Positions 50,854 to 61,942 are shown, numbered from the stretch's first letter. The stretch is DNA of 64,000 nt from Ustilago trichophora (GCA_900323505.1 OOIN01000048.1:347248-411247); one strand, 5' to 3'. Translations and numbers: made by a program. The notes: generated from the sequence alone by a model not told the origin.

Positions 50854-51305
50854 GTGCGGGAAAGCAAGGTAGCTTTTTTTTTGCTCGTTCTACGATGAAA
50901 GGAGGATGGTGGTTGCTCAACTTGCTGCAGAGTGACGGATCGCACAGTCGAGTTGGCAAGGTCGCAAAAGATCAGCATCGTGGGCATACTTGCTTTCCGC
51001 TTCGGTACCATCCTCCCTCCAACTGCACCAGCCGCCCCACCGGCTGGTGCTTTGTTATTCCTTAAACGGCACCCGGTATAGTAGGTGCAATAGATACCTG
51101 TCTCCCACATCAAAAAAAATCCATTCATGACGTTGTTGTCGATGTACCTGGCTCGATGTAGATCTTAAAACCTTTTGGGCCATACAAAGTCGTAAAAGTA
51201 ATTATACATTTCCCCCCGTTTTTTTCGCTTGGCAGAGAGGAGCCGGGCGGACGCTTTTTGTTGGCATCCAGAGTGCAGGTTTTGAATGGTAGGGATTGTG
51301 GAATG
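50854..51305. other. Convergent intergenic region CAF40 / ATP23
   Basis: 452 bp; holds the 3' ends of two convergent genes. No element recognised. Confidence 0.45.
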
Positions 51306-52061
51306 TTAATAGATCTGTTTTTTTGAGGGCAGAGCGAGGTGTAGTGTCAGTTGAAATTGCGCCATGTTTCTGTCCAACCTGATGCCACGGGCGACTCTCA
51401 CCTCATCAAAAGGTCTAGTGTCACCAAAACAGCTTTCAAACACCTCATCCACCGTGCGTTGCGCCTTGTCGCTATCTCCCGCACAAGCCGGATTTGCCAA
51501 GATGCTCAGCACCGCTCTCCGCTTTACGCAGTTCTGATGTTGCAATTTGAAGCCGTAATTCCTACGTTTCAACTCTCTTGCAAAGCCACAATCTCCGCTC
51601 AAACTGGCAGCGCGGATTTCGGAACATGCATGATGGCGAAGATTCGACCAATCCACCAGAAATCGACAGTGATCGAACCAGTGTATCATCTCATGGGATA
51701 GGGTGTCTTCGAGATGGGATTTGGAGAAGATTCGGTTGGAGCAGAGCAATATCGACGAATGACTCGTAGGCTCGTGTGGTAGGGAAGGCGAGAATCCACC
51801 AGCTATCGAAGGTGGACATGGTGCAATCACCAGTTTCGGCTGCTGTGCCGTTGCTGATGCTGATGCCGGTTCCGTTGAAGAAGAAGCCATCGAGGCAGAC
51901 GGAAGAGGCGTCAACGGATTGCAGTCGAGAAGCGAAAGATGTTTAGCCATGAATCGAACCATGGGCGAGGTGCGAAAGAGTTGGTCGGTCCATTGCTCGC
52001 ATCGTTCGCGTTCGGTGGTTTCTGTCGGTGTTTCCAGATGGCGCGGTTTTGGCGTTGTCAT
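51306..52061 (-). CDS. ATP23: Mitochondrial inner membrane metalloprotease ATP23
   Basis: 251 residues, one exon. HEMIHWFDHCR (from about 123) is the zinc-protease HExxH signature of ATP23. The conserved neighbourhood ILLCSNRI, LEDTLSHEMIH, NLRHHACSEIRAASLSGDC and CVKRRAVLSI is complete, as are the paired Cys residues known from the family. ATP23 sits on the intermembrane-space face, processes the Atp6 precursor and assists F1Fo assembly. There is an extra Ser/Ala/Thr-rich segment at about 53-78 that is not part of the family core. Confidence 0.93.
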   Translation of the reverse strand: MTTPKPRHLETPTETTERERCEQWTDQLFRTSPMVRFMAKHLSLLDCNPLTPLPSASMASSSTEPASASATAQQPKLVIAPCPPSIAGGFSPSLPHEPTSHSSILLCSNRIFSKSHLEDTLSHEMIHWFDHCRFLVDWSNLRHHACSEIRAASLSGDCGFARELKRRNYGFKLQHQNCVKRRAVLSILANPACAGDSDKAQRTVDEVFESCFGDTRPFDEVRVARGIRLDRNMAQFQLTLHLALPSKKQIY

Positions 52062-52426
52062 GTCTGTGTTGGGATGATATGGACAGAGCCGGAAGATGGT
52101 GATGGTGATGGTGTTGGTGTAGAAGATTCAAAAAGAAGCTGGCGAGAGAAAGAAGCCCATTCCTTTTCTCGCTGTAGGATCGTGTTAGAGCGACGAAAGG
52201 CTGTTTAAGGGTCTTTTCTGACATGGCAAAATATGGCCCGTGTCCAACGCCGCCTTTTACTGCCCACCTTCACCATCATCACTACTATCTGGCCCATTGA
52301 CACACACACACACATATATATATATACAACTGCTCTAGGCTGCCATCCTCACCGTACCATCATTCTGTTTAGCATCCGAGCGAAACATCGATTAAGCTGC
52401 GTCTCCTTTGGACGGTCTAGGCAATC
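52062..52426. promoter_or_regulatory. Divergent region ATP23 / BEM46
   Basis: 365 bp containing a compound (CA)n(TA)n microsatellite at 52300-52326 about 100 bp before the BEM46 ATG; TATATATATA could serve as TATA. Confidence 0.55.
52300..52326. repeat. Compound (CA)n(TA)n microsatellite
   Basis: Dinucleotide tract changing from CA to TA in the BEM46 promoter region. Confidence 0.85.
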
Positions 52427-53668
52427 ATGGGTTTCGTTCCTTCCTTTGGCTCAGTCGTCCGCATTGTCGGTGGATTTCTCGCCGTCAGCCTCATCTCCAC
52501 TGCTGGACTGCTCTATCGCTACCAAACGTCGCTCATCTACCCGTCCTCCTTCCCAGCTGGCTCCAAAGCAGAAGTCAATACTCCGGACGAATATGATCTT
52601 CCCTATACCGAGGAGCAACTCATCACCCCGGATTCGCAAAAGTTGCGCGTCTTTGTGATGCTCCAAGGGACAAAGCTCGCCCCGCGCCGTCCGACGCCCA
52701 AAATCCAGGCGGTCGAAGATGAAAAGCCGCCACAGATTGAGAGGAAATCAACACCTACACAGACCGGTATCACCCCCGTCGACACCTTCGATGCTGAGCT
52801 GGCGCGCAAGCGTCCCACTGTGCTATTCCTACATGCCAATGCCGGAAACATGGGTCACAGACTGCCGATAGCCGCGGTATTCTTCAAGCGATTCGGATGC
52901 AACGTCGTCATGCTCAGCTACAGAGGATATGGATTCTCAACGGGCTCCCCTAACGAGAGGGGTATCAAGATCGACACGCAGACCACGCTCGACTTTATCC
53001 GTTCGCATCCTTGCCTCTCCTCCACCGTCCTAGTCGCATACGGACAGAGCATTGGTGGTGCAGTTGCCATCGATCTTGCCGCACGCAATCCAGCCTCGGT
53101 GCATGCGCTCATCTTGGAGAATACCTTTTTGAGCATCCCAGAACTCATCCCTCACGTCCTACCGCCCGTTCGACCGTTCGCCTTCCTCTGCAGAGAGTAC
53201 TGGAACTCGGGTACCACCATCGCCAAGATTCCACCCAAAGTGCCCACCCTCTTCCTCTCGGGAAGACAGGACGAGTTGGTACCCCCCGCACACATGGATG
53301 CACTCTTCCAGAGGTGCAACAGCAAGGTCAAGGTCAAGAAGGAGTTTGCGGATGGGACGCACAACGATACGTGTATCAAGCCGAAATACTTTGAGAGTGT
53401 AGGTGAGTTTTTGCTTGCTCATGTGGTGACGTTGGTCCATGACAGAGCAGCAGCAGCAGTAGCCGAGGAGAAAGAGGAGGAGGAGGATGACGACAAGGAA
53501 AAGAAGAGTGGAAAGTCATCGAGTACGAGGAGAGAGGCGAGTGGCGATGAGTCGGATGATTGGGTGCAGATGAGCCACTCAGAGATCAAGGACGAGGCAA
53601 AAGTGGGTGAGATCAAGGAGAAACAAGATGCTGATGCACCGACGTTGAGTAAAGTTCCCAAGCTCTGA
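52427..53668 (+). CDS. BEM46/ABHD13-type alpha/beta hydrolase, membrane-anchored
   Basis: 413 residues, one exon. A signal-anchor TM spans about 8-30. RPTVLFLHANAGNMGHR (129-145) supplies the oxyanion region, NVVMLSYRGYGFSTGSP the following strand, and AYGQSIGGAVAIDLA the nucleophile Ser208. SGRQDELVPPAHM (acid) and DGTHND (His) complete the triad. This architecture is the BEM46 family, known in fungi from polarity and signal roles at the plasma membrane/ER (for example tip growth in Neurospora). The tail (345-413) is an acidic, disordered extension. Substrate unknown. Confidence 0.9.
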   Translation: MGFVPSFGSVVRIVGGFLAVSLISTAGLLYRYQTSLIYPSSFPAGSKAEVNTPDEYDLPYTEEQLITPDSQKLRVFVMLQGTKLAPRRPTPKIQAVEDEKPPQIERKSTPTQTGITPVDTFDAELARKRPTVLFLHANAGNMGHRLPIAAVFFKRFGCNVVMLSYRGYGFSTGSPNERGIKIDTQTTLDFIRSHPCLSSTVLVAYGQSIGGAVAIDLAARNPASVHALILENTFLSIPELIPHVLPPVRPFAFLCREYWNSGTTIAKIPPKVPTLFLSGRQDELVPPAHMDALFQRCNSKVKVKKEFADGTHNDTCIKPKYFESVGEFLLAHVVTLVHDRAAAAVAEEKEEEEDDDKEKKSGKSSSTRREASGDESDDWVQMSHSEIKDEAKVGEIKEKQDADAPTLSKVPKL

Positions 53669-54003
53669 AGTTTGCTCGGAAGGATTCTCTCGGCCTCTCT
53701 GCAGCAATGTCACATCTATATCCACGTTGAACGAACTTTATTCGCCTTGCAATGGATTAGTTTCCAAAGCACACAGACAGATGCTTGCGCGCGATTTGTT
53801 GAAAAGTACAAAAGCGCAATTTGGCGCTGGGGATGAGAAAGATGAAAACGAGAACAAAAGAGTGTCATGTGATACGAGATGGAGCACTAAAACGAGAGAT
53901 TGGGTGAACGAGTGATGGGCCAGAATCGAGGAAAGCACCTTTAACAGCATTTCCTTGCGTAGATTTCTGGCCCGAATCAACTCCTAAAGAGAGAAAGAAA
54001 GTT
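53669..54003. other. Convergent intergenic region
   Basis: 335 bp between BEM46 and the repetitive secreted protein; a 62-codon frame (53727-53915) has no family match. Confidence 0.4.
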
Positions 54004-55245
54004 TTACTTGCAAGAGGCAAGGATGCAAACGTTTGCCTTGCTACCACTTGCATCGATTCCAGTGTTTTTGTTTCCTCCTTCACCACCAGCTCCACCTTGC
54101 TGATTGTTGTTGGTGGTGGTGGTAGTACTGGTAGACGAGGATTGCGAGTTGTCCTGGGTGTTGTTCTGCGTGTTGTTGGTGGTAGTCTGCGAATTGGAAG
54201 TTTGCGAGTTGTCGACGTTGTTACTGTCCTTGGTTGTGTGACTGTTATCCTGATAGTTGTGGCTGTTGTCCTGGTAGTTTTGACTGTTGTCGGTAAGAGT
54301 GTTGGAAGTGTTGGAGGTGTTGTTGGTCTGATTGACGTTGTTTTGCGTGTTCGACTGGTCACCAGCAACGTTGGTCTGATCAACGTTGTTTTGCGTGTTG
54401 GACTGATCGCCGGCAATGTTGGTCTGCTGAATGTTGTTGTTGGTGGTGGTCTGTTGCGTGTTGTAGGTATCGTGGGAATCGTGAGTGGAATTGTCAATGT
54501 TGGTCGTGTTGTTGTTGGTCACGGCCGACGATTGAGAGTTGTCATACGAGTTGTTGTAGACAAAGGTTGGGTTGTATCCTCCACCACCGCTGGAAGAAGA
54601 CGAAGACGAGCCAGACGAGGAGCCAGACGAGGCACCCGAGGAGGAACCGGAAGAAGAACCAGAGGAAGAACCGGAAGACGAACCGGAGCTAGAACCAGAA
54701 GAAGATTCCGACGAGGATCCAGAGCTAGAGCTGGAGCCAGAGCTAGACCCAGAGCTAGAGCCAGAGCTAGATCCCGAAGCAGCGTACGAACCGGCGCTCG
54801 AGCCAGCAGACGAGGACGAGGAAGAGCCGGAAGTGGTACCAGACGAAGCACCAGACGAAGCACCCGAGCTGGCACCGGAGGAAGCGCCACTGGAAGCACC
54901 GCCAGCAGCAGCGTTGCGGTTTACGCAGAAGCAAATGCTCTGATCATCGTCGTTGACAGTCCACTGGTTGTTTCCCGACTTGCCGGCAGTGGAGGCGGCC
55001 CTCTTCTGCAGATCAGCGCTCCAGAACTCGGAACGCTTGAGAATGTCAAAGGCGCGCTCGATCTCGTCGGGTGTAGCGCGGGGGATGAGGTCCTGTCGTG
55101 CGGCTAGGGCACGACGACGGCGCATGGCCTGGGAGAAGGTGGTGGCGGCGTTGACCGAAGGAACAGCGCTGACGGTCTGCAGGGTAGCGAGCAAAAGCAC
55201 CGCAAAGGGGAGGAGGGCGAGAAGGCCACGGATAGACTGAACCAT
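54004..55245 (-). CDS. Repetitive secreted protein: Ser-Gly block plus Asn/Gln/Thr-rich repeats, Kex2-type sites
   Basis: 413 residues, one exon, no family recognised. A signal peptide covers 1-27 (LLALLPFAVLLLATLQTVSA). A pro-region follows with basic sites RRRR (42-45), KR (70-71) and KR (81-82) suited to Kex2 processing. Cys105/Cys107 (SICFCVNRN) and Cys407/Cys412 (VCILASCK end) bracket the whole repetitive part. Residues about 116-226 are a SG/SS/SGASSG array; about 227-385 are extremely Asn/Gln/Thr/Ser-rich with tandem AGDQSNTQNNV units (two 16-residue copies) and DNSQNYQ/DNSHNYQ copies. Such composition suits a cell-surface amyloid or adhesive filament, as known in general for repellents and functional amyloids, but this is inference. 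A CATATAAAC element at 55346-55354 (minus) is near. Confidence 0.82.
   Translation of the reverse strand: MVQSIRGLLALLPFAVLLLATLQTVSAVPSVNAATTFSQAMRRRRALAARQDLIPRATPDEIERAFDILKRSEFWSADLQKRAASTAGKSGNNQWTVNDDDQSICFCVNRNAAAGGASSGASSGASSGASSGASSGTTSGSSSSSSAGSSAGSYAASGSSSGSSSGSSSGSSSSSGSSSESSSGSSSGSSSGSSSGSSSGSSSGASSGSSSGSSSSSSSGGGGYNPTFVYNNSYDNSQSSAVTNNNTTNIDNSTHDSHDTYNTQQTTTNNNIQQTNIAGDQSNTQNNVDQTNVAGDQSNTQNNVNQTNNTSNTSNTLTDNSQNYQDNSHNYQDNSHTTKDSNNVDNSQTSNSQTTTNNTQNNTQDNSQSSSTSTTTTTNNNQQGGAGGEGGNKNTGIDASGSKANVCILASCK
54300..54440 (-). repeat. Tandem coding repeat, 16-residue AGDQSNTQNNV units
   Basis: Two nearly identical 48-nt units within the Asn/Gln-rich block (NIAGDQSNTQNNVDQT / NVAGDQSNTQNNVNQT), followed by 7-residue DNSxNYQ copies. 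Confidence 0.75.
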
Positions 55246-55345
55246 CTTGTGTAAAAGAGCAAAGGAGATTTTTGCTTGGGTATCAACGAGGAGAGGGTGT
55301 GGGATGTGAGGGGGACCAACGAAAGGGAATGAGCAAAAGGGACTT

Positions 55346-55354
55346 GTTTATATG
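55346..55354 (-). promoter_or_regulatory. TATA-like element CATATAAAC
   Basis: About 100 nt upstream of the repetitive secreted-protein ATG; identical to the element before the GST gene (7704-7712). Confidence 0.45.
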
Positions 55355-56433
55355 CTTGTTGGGGCTCGCTGCTATCGCCATAGCTTTGAAGGAAGGACAG
55401 AACAAAGCAAGTTGAGCAGAGACCGCTCGAGCTACAAGTGAAAAGGAAAGTGCAGCGATCTCTGAAGGGGAAGGTAGAAGCTCAGCTTGTGGGTCATTGT
55501 GCGGGAAAGCAAGGTGTGCAGCAGCAGTATCAGCATGAGAAGCGGGGGGAGGCAGGTGCAAGACAAGGGAAAGGGTAACGGGATCAAGGTTTGTGCAGAT
55601 GGATGCATGTGCACGGTATTGCGTACTGAAGCTAGAGATTGGGCGAGAGCGGGATCATGATGATGGATATACGTTTGAAGATCACATGGATCGTCAATGT
55701 AGATGAGCAGTGTGTTGTGTTAAATGATGTGCGAGCAGAGGTAAGGAGAAGATGGATGGTACAAAGGGGTTTGGGGGAACACAGAAAGAAGGAAGGGTTC
55801 GGGTTGGAAGCCATGATAGAACGGGGAGGGATCGACAAATTGAATTTTGGCTTGACGAGCACGAGTAGAGTATAGGGGTTGGCAGCGTGGATGCAGCTAA
55901 ACGTGCATATGTGTGTTCCTGGAAGGCAAGTGATGGCACATTCTGACAGGCGCCAGAGGTGGGGCGGGCGTACTTAGATGGCGAACGAGCGGGGCGGGGC
56001 TTGTGAGCTGCGACGGGGAGAATGACGGAACAAAGTGTCGCAGAAATTCGGTGCGGTGCGCCTTTTGTTCTGTACTGTAGGCGTGCTGGTGGGCTGGCTT
56101 GAAGTTTACAACTCCGCTCTACCCGTCACAGATAGCAGCTTGGACGCTGCTCCCGTTGGGCGTCGATTCCCTTTGATCCTTTCCAGCAGACCTTTGTTGG
56201 CAAAAAAAAAAAAAACAACATACAAAGCAAAACAAAAAGTTTGTGAGAGAGAGAGAGAGAACGAGAGAAGGATTGTATGGCGACATGACGGTGCACAAAG
56301 CGTGCCAAGTCGATGTCAAGTATCGTTCGACTGAGCTTTACCGGAACAGCGGAGGCTAGGCGATATAGTCTCGGTATTCGGGTAAAGGGCGCAAAGAGAT
56401 ACCAGAGTGACAGTAGAAGACCGGGACTGCTGT

Positions 56434-56461
56434 GAGCTGCGAGCTGCGAGCTGCGAGCTGC
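56434..56461. repeat. Four tandem copies of GAGCTGC
   Basis: Perfect 7-bp unit repeated four times in intergenic DNA. Confidence 0.85.
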
Positions 56462-57630
56462 AGTGGCAAGGCAAGGGGAGGGCGAGGGAATCACATGGCC
56501 TAAAGTATAATAGAGAGAAAGAGAGAAATTTGTCTTGGTCGGGATGACTTTTGATTCGTCAACCCATTCGGATACTGTGTCCCGAATCAGAGAGGATCAT
56601 GCACATCCATTTCTTGCTTTCTACCACCCTTTTCAGACATGCAACACGCGCACAGCCGAGGCGATCAAGGCGAGGACCACAGAGCTTTGCTTTCTTGAGT
56701 GGCTTGCTGCTGTCAATCGGCGCTAAGTGGTGGCAGCGTGTGCCTTGCTTCTTGTCCACATGGTTCCATGCTATCAGAATTCCGCCGAATCACAATTCCG
56801 CTGGAATCAATCCACATCTCGATTCAATCGCCCGATCATACTCAACGTACGCTTGATAGTGTGTCACTGAATCCAACGCAGGGCTTCGCAAGGGTCTGTC
56901 TGGTCACGCTCTCATTCAAGTAGAGAGCATACACAGCTTGATCCCCGATATGGATATGGCTCGTGTCAAAAAGGCACAGCATCGGCACGTCGCTTCCCGA
57001 TCCCATCCGATCCGATCCAGATCCAGATCCACGCTTGTTTGCGTTCGCCTCAACTTCACTGTGTAGCTTGCTCTCAGCTTGCTCTCAGCTCCCGCTTTGT
57101 GCGCTTTGACCACCATACCCCTCATCTCATACAGTACAATTCATATAGTTACAGTACCTCATTAAGCTCCACACACACAAACGAGAAAATGGTGTCGAAC
57201 GACACTCTAGAAGAGAACCCTATTTCCCCGCAAAAGCAACACTCCGATTCCTCTTAATTTAGCCGTGTCTTCCGCGCATCCTTCGCTCACCCTCTCTCTC
57301 TCTTTCTCTCTCTCACCCGAGTGTCGTGTGTAAAGCACTGCAGCATGACCAAAGTGCTCGGACCAACCCTTCCGAACAGAGATGTCCTCGGCCAACCCAA
57401 ATTGTACCGAGATTGTGGAGAGAAGCGTGGGGGTAACTAGCATTCGAGATCATGTTGACGCCGCATCGGACCCGCGTAGCCATACCGAATCCACTTGTCT
57501 ACCCCGCACTTCTGCACTTCTGCACCCCGCACCATCCAATTTGCCCTCTCTCATACTTTCGTCAACACCAAACCCAACTAGAACTTTAGCGGAAAAGTCT
57601 TATCAACCATCAACCTAATAGCATCTCAAC

Positions 57631-59132
57631 ATGGCGCAACAGCTCGACGCAAAGGCACTCGTCATCGACGAGGTTCACGGTCCCTTTAAGCTGGTCGACA
57701 TCGAGCTCGATGCAACCAAGCTAAAGGCAGACCAAGTCGTTGTCCGATATCAACACACTGGTGTATGTCACACTGATCTTCACTCTCGTGATCATGCTAC
57801 GCCGCAGCTCCTACCTGCCATCTACGGTCACGAAGGCGCTGGTGTCGTGGAACAGCTCCCCAGCTCCTACACCGGCCCACTCAAAGTCGGAGATTCGGTT
57901 CTCGCCAGCTTCTGCAGCTGCGGACGTTGCAACAACTGTCAATCCAGTCGACCTGCCTATTGCGACATTTTTGTCCCCATGAACCTCGCAAGCTTCACCA
58001 AGGACATGCACCAAGTCAAAGTCCCTTACAAGGCACAGGACGGTACCAAGGGTGAGGCGCTCATCAAGTACTTTGGCCAGAGCTCCTTCTCCAGCAGGAT
58101 GATTGTCACCGATCGCAGTGTAAGTGCAAAGCTCGTAAACTTAATATTCAAGGTGTGGGTTTTGCTAACAGCGTTTTTTTTTCTTTTAAAACTATTCACA
58201 GTTGACCAAGGTCAGCTCCAATGTCCCCACCAAGCTCGTCTGCGCATTGGCATGTGGTTTCCAAACAGGCTTTGCTACTGTTTTCGAGAAAGCGCCTTCG
58301 GACAAGCCTCGATCTTTTGACCTGTTCGAGTCGGCCGGTGTCCCTGTCCCCGCCTCTGCCAAAACCTCGAGCCGATATGAGCGCAGCAAGCAGACGCTCC
58401 TCGTCACCGGTATGGGCGGTGTTGGTCTTGGTGCCGTCTACGGCGGTAAGACGCTCGGCTTTGGTGCCGTCATCGCATGCGATCTAAACGATACCCGACT
58501 CGAGCTTGCAAAAGAGGTCGGCGCTACACACACTATCAACGTCAAAGGGCTCGATTCGGCTGCGTTTGCTGCCAAGGTCAAGCAGCACAGCGCAGATCAG
58601 AGAGGTGCTTCTCTGGCCGTCGAAGCGAGTGGTTCGCCTGTGGCCATGGGCAACGTTGTCATGGCCCTCGCTGTGGGTGGACGATCGGTTGTCGTTGGTG
58701 CCCCGCCTCCCGATGCACCGCTCCCTGTGCCTCACGGGCATATCCTCGTAAGTTGACCCTTACAAGCAGACAAGATTGCATTCAGCACTTACTGACTTTG
58801 AAAATTCGTCTCCATTGGATCCCTACAGGCGCAAGCGACCTCTGTCGAAGGTCTTCTAATGGGTAAGTTCTCTACGCGCTCTTTTGACAGTCTTCCGTCC
58901 CGTTGCAAAAACCTAACTAAACGCTTTCTACCTCCTGTCGGTTTCACTCGCTTGGTCAACAGGCAACTCGCTCCCCGAGGTGACACTCCCATACCTCGTA
59001 GGCAAGCTCGAAGCCGGCGAGCTCTCGTTCCTCGAAAAGATGGTTCAGGTCTACAAGCCTTCCGATATGAACCGCGCTGTTCAGGACCAGGAGAGCGGCA
59101 AGGTCATCAAGCCTGTCATCGAGTGGGCCTAG
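57631..59132 (+). CDS. Zinc-dependent alcohol dehydrogenase (MDR family, aryl-alcohol type)
   Basis: Four exons, 57631-58119, 58202-58747, 58829-58862 (34 nt) and 58963-59132, give 412 residues. Introns of 82, 81 and 100 nt have GTAAGT donors and CACAG/TACAG/AACAG acceptors. Catalytic zinc ligands are in GVCHTDLHSRD (Cys46) and YGHEGAGVV (His67, Glu68). The structural zinc loop is CSCGRCNNCQSSRPAYC (Cys97, 100, 103, 111). GMGGVGLGAVYGGKTLGFGAVIACDL is the NAD(P) Rossmann segment, split by 20-residue limits here only in writing. The C-terminus MVQVYKPSDMNRAVQDQESGK is typical of class III-like and aryl-alcohol dehydrogenases. Subtelomeric; convergent with the small secreted protein gene. Confidence 0.87.
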
Positions 59133-59302
59133 ACGGCATATGATAGCAAATTTAACCCGTACATGAAATTGCATTAAAAATTAATTCCACACAAAAGAAT
59201 GGAAATACTGTAGATGCTGGATGGCATCCAACTTATGAACAAAGAAAAACGAAGAAGCACAGCAGGCAAACAACATTGAGATCAAGCCGAGACCGTCGAG
59301 TT

Positions 59303-60038
59303 CTAGGAAGGGCAAGTGCCGTTGCCTTCGAGTAGCGTCGCGTTGAGATCCTCTGCAACCGCCTCGATCGACGCCGAGTGCGCCACGTCAAACACCTTGT
59401 ATGCCGGTCCTGGCTTGTCGAAGCAGTATCGGCCCGTGAATGTGATGAACGTCGCGGTGCCTTCACAGATCGATTCGACACGGAGGTCTTCTGTGTAGCT
59501 ACCGAAAAGGATCTTCTCATCAGGCGGGTCGTCAGCTACAGCGCCGGTGACGTTGATGGGTCCGTTGACGAGATGCCATTCGAGCTCGAGCAGTGCTGGC
59601 TTGTGGATCGACTTGATCAGCTGCTCATGCAAGATGGTGCCTGCAAAGTCGATCTCGCGGATCGAGCCGACCGTATTGTCTGCGCCGTGGGTTGCGTTGG
59701 GAGGCAAGCCAATCTGATAACCATGAAGCGACAAAATGAGAAGCAACGCTGTCAGTTGTCGGTCATTTGCAAACAAAAGATTCGTATGCGAAAGGTGGAA
59801 GCATACTCACATACCAGACCTCGTCAAAGAAGGAGCCGACCTTGGCGTAGAACTCTTTGGCAGGTACATCGTACCTCGCGGTGTAGACTTCGAAGCCTGG
59901 AGTAGTGCCTGCTGGGCACTTGGGGTCGATCTTGTAATGATGGCCGTTGTTGTTTCGTGCCTCTACGTCTGTCGGTGGAAGAGGGCTGGCTGTGCTCAGC
60001 AACGGAAGCAGGCCTGCGACGAGCCCGAGTGACCACAT
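59303..60038 (-). CDS. Small secreted protein, SRPBCC/START-like fold suspected, function unknown
   Basis: Two minus-strand exons, 59811-60038 and 59303-59713, give 212 residues; the 97-nt intron starts GTGAGT and ends TTATCAG, in phase 0, rebuilding FFDEVWYIGLPPNATHG. A signal peptide covers about 1-18 (LGLVAGLLPLLSTAS). The pattern FYAKVGSFFDEVWY, VGSIREIDFAG, EQLIKSIHKPALLELEWHLVNGPINVTG and the Cys pair near the end look like a ligand-binding helix-grip (SRPBCC) protein, but this is an impression only. Two to three N-glycosylation sequons. It ends 170 bp from the alcohol dehydrogenase stop codon, convergent. Confidence 0.72.
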
Positions 60039-61942
60039 GATCAGGAGACTGAAGGTGACTATTCAAAGGAAGTGGTATGACCGTGGGCGACGAAGGGTTA
60101 TGGGTTGCAGGATGTCTAAAACTTGGCAGACGTCCTTTTAAAGGAGATTCGGCAAACCCTCGAAAGGCTCTAGCGTAGCCTGGCACTCCCGTCACCATTT
60201 CACAGCGGAAAGCAAAGCGGCTGGTGGTTCACGATTCTGTGACGGTAGTAGCCGAGGCATCGAGGCGAGACTGGATCAAGAGTGCAAGTTCATGTTGATG
60301 CTACGGAGGAACTAGAGCGACTGCATCAAAGCTTGGTCTTGGCGCGCAGATCGGAAGCTGTCAAGCAGCAATAACGGAAGCAGGCAAGGTAGGGGTTCTA
60401 CCCCAACTTTACACAGGTACATTGCAGCGTGAGTATGGCAAGTTGTGTGCTTTGGTCACCCAAGTCCCACAAGCGAAGCTCCATCGAAAAGCAAGCTATA
60501 GTTGAGTTGCTTCAACCGACGTTCGGGCCCCAACGCTTTCTGTTTGATCAACGTCGAATAGACTATTGGTTATCCAGGCTTGTCAGTACAGCCGCGATAG
60601 CCACTTTTGCGCAACAACATGCCAATCACGAGACCCCGTGTCGTTGGATCAACAGAACGCTGTCTGCGAGCACTTATCTTATCACGCCAAGAGGGTCACG
60701 GGGGGCGGGACATATCGAAGCTATGGAAAGATACCTGGAATAGATATGCGCATAGCGCGGCAAAAACAACTTGGGACAAGGCGGTCGCAACCAGCGGCAG
60801 CGGCGGCAAACGCGCAACAAAATGTCTCCTTGACAGGGCCTGTTCAACGTCGAACAAGCTTTGTTGTGGTTCTATACTGGCAGAGGATTGTCCCGTCCCA
60901 GCCAAGCTAGCCGAGTGTCTGTCTACAGGCCAAGTAGGTTGCCCAACATGCCAGTCGCCTCAATTGAAAGCTAATGTTACCCTTGCAAAGCGCTACTTGG
61001 ACCCTCGGCCACTGTCACAACAATCTAGGCCGCGTTAACCGCGGCATCACTGCTCATGTTCTCGAATTCTGCGTTCCCATCTCCGCCGGCACCCTGCCTT
61101 GCCTCGCATCGCTTTGTGATAGAGTATGGCAAGACAAACAAGTATCGCAGCGGCCTCGTCCCTCTTGTTGTCATTGCATGACCCACCTCAGTCCTTGCGC
61201 GCCTCTCTTTGTTTGTCTGGATGCGCGGCTATCATGCGCCTTTACCCCGCCACAAACCCTGATGATATCTGACCTACAAGGGTCTTCTTGTCTGTTCCAG
61301 ATACGTGGATGTAGATATCTCGTCTTCAGTATCCCGGCTACGACGGCTTGGCAGATTCCGCGCTTGTGTTTCCAAACAGTAGTCTTTCGCTTGGCAGTGC
61401 AAATGAGCTTGTGCGAGCTTCATTACACTCTACTAACCAATTTACTTACCTATGGAGTCGACCGCCGTATCAAATTAGACTCCGCTCATGCTTCACAGCT
61501 CCGTGTCTTTCTCATCGACCTTCCCTGCAACTTGCGATGTGTATCTATCTCTGTTCATAGCCGCCGCTTCTCCCACATTGTGCCTTTGCCCGCGCAATCT
61601 CAGCCGTATGGCCACTTCGGCGCAACGCTTCTGTTCGGAGCTGCGTTTTGCCAGGATACTGAGCGCTGACTCTGCCTTTCGCCTCCATCACTCTGCTCGT
61701 ATCCTGACTCCATAAATGTTAGCAACCCAATGAAGTGTCTCGACGCCCTCTTCTCACAGCCTCTGCCGCTACCTTGCCGTTGCCCCACCTCTGCCCCTTC
61801 CACATACCCCAGCATCTGACCTCGGATCAACCCGCTTGCTAAAGATCGTGTACATCTCCCAGACTTAGTTTCGACCGGATTTTCATATCCCACCATTCCA
61901 GCTCGTACAAGCATCTTTGTCAAGACCAATACAATCACCAAC
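60039..61942. other. 1.9-kb subtelomeric gene-free region
   Basis: Between the small secreted protein and the permease. The 231-codon frame at 60974-61669 is Cys/His-rich without a domain and is probably not coding. No transposon, helicase or RecQ-like remnant is recognisable, and no telomeric repeats occur internally. Confidence 0.5.

Larger units (their letters stand above)
55246..57630. other. 2.4-kb gene-free region between divergent genes
   Basis: Between the repetitive secreted protein (minus) and the alcohol dehydrogenase (plus). It holds TACAGTAC/TACTGTA elements (56071-56079, 57130-57137, 57150-57157), a poly-A/GA stretch (56204-56260), a GAGCTGC 7-mer array (56434-56461) and a 22-codon ATG-initiated frame at 57189-57257. 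No frame has a family match. Long upstream regions are typical of tightly regulated secreted or metabolic genes. Confidence 0.55.

Noticed and set aside
54097..55107. 336-codon plus-strand frame, Gly/Val/Arg-rich
   Set aside because: Product of the repetitive coding DNA read on the other strand; no signal of an independent gene.
57189..57257. 22-codon ATG frame ahead of the dehydrogenase
   Set aside because: Could be an upstream ORF but its distance (over 370 bp) and lack of conservation evidence give no support.
60974..61669. 231-codon Cys-rich frame next to the permease
   Set aside because: No domain or signal peptide; composition like translated non-coding DNA.
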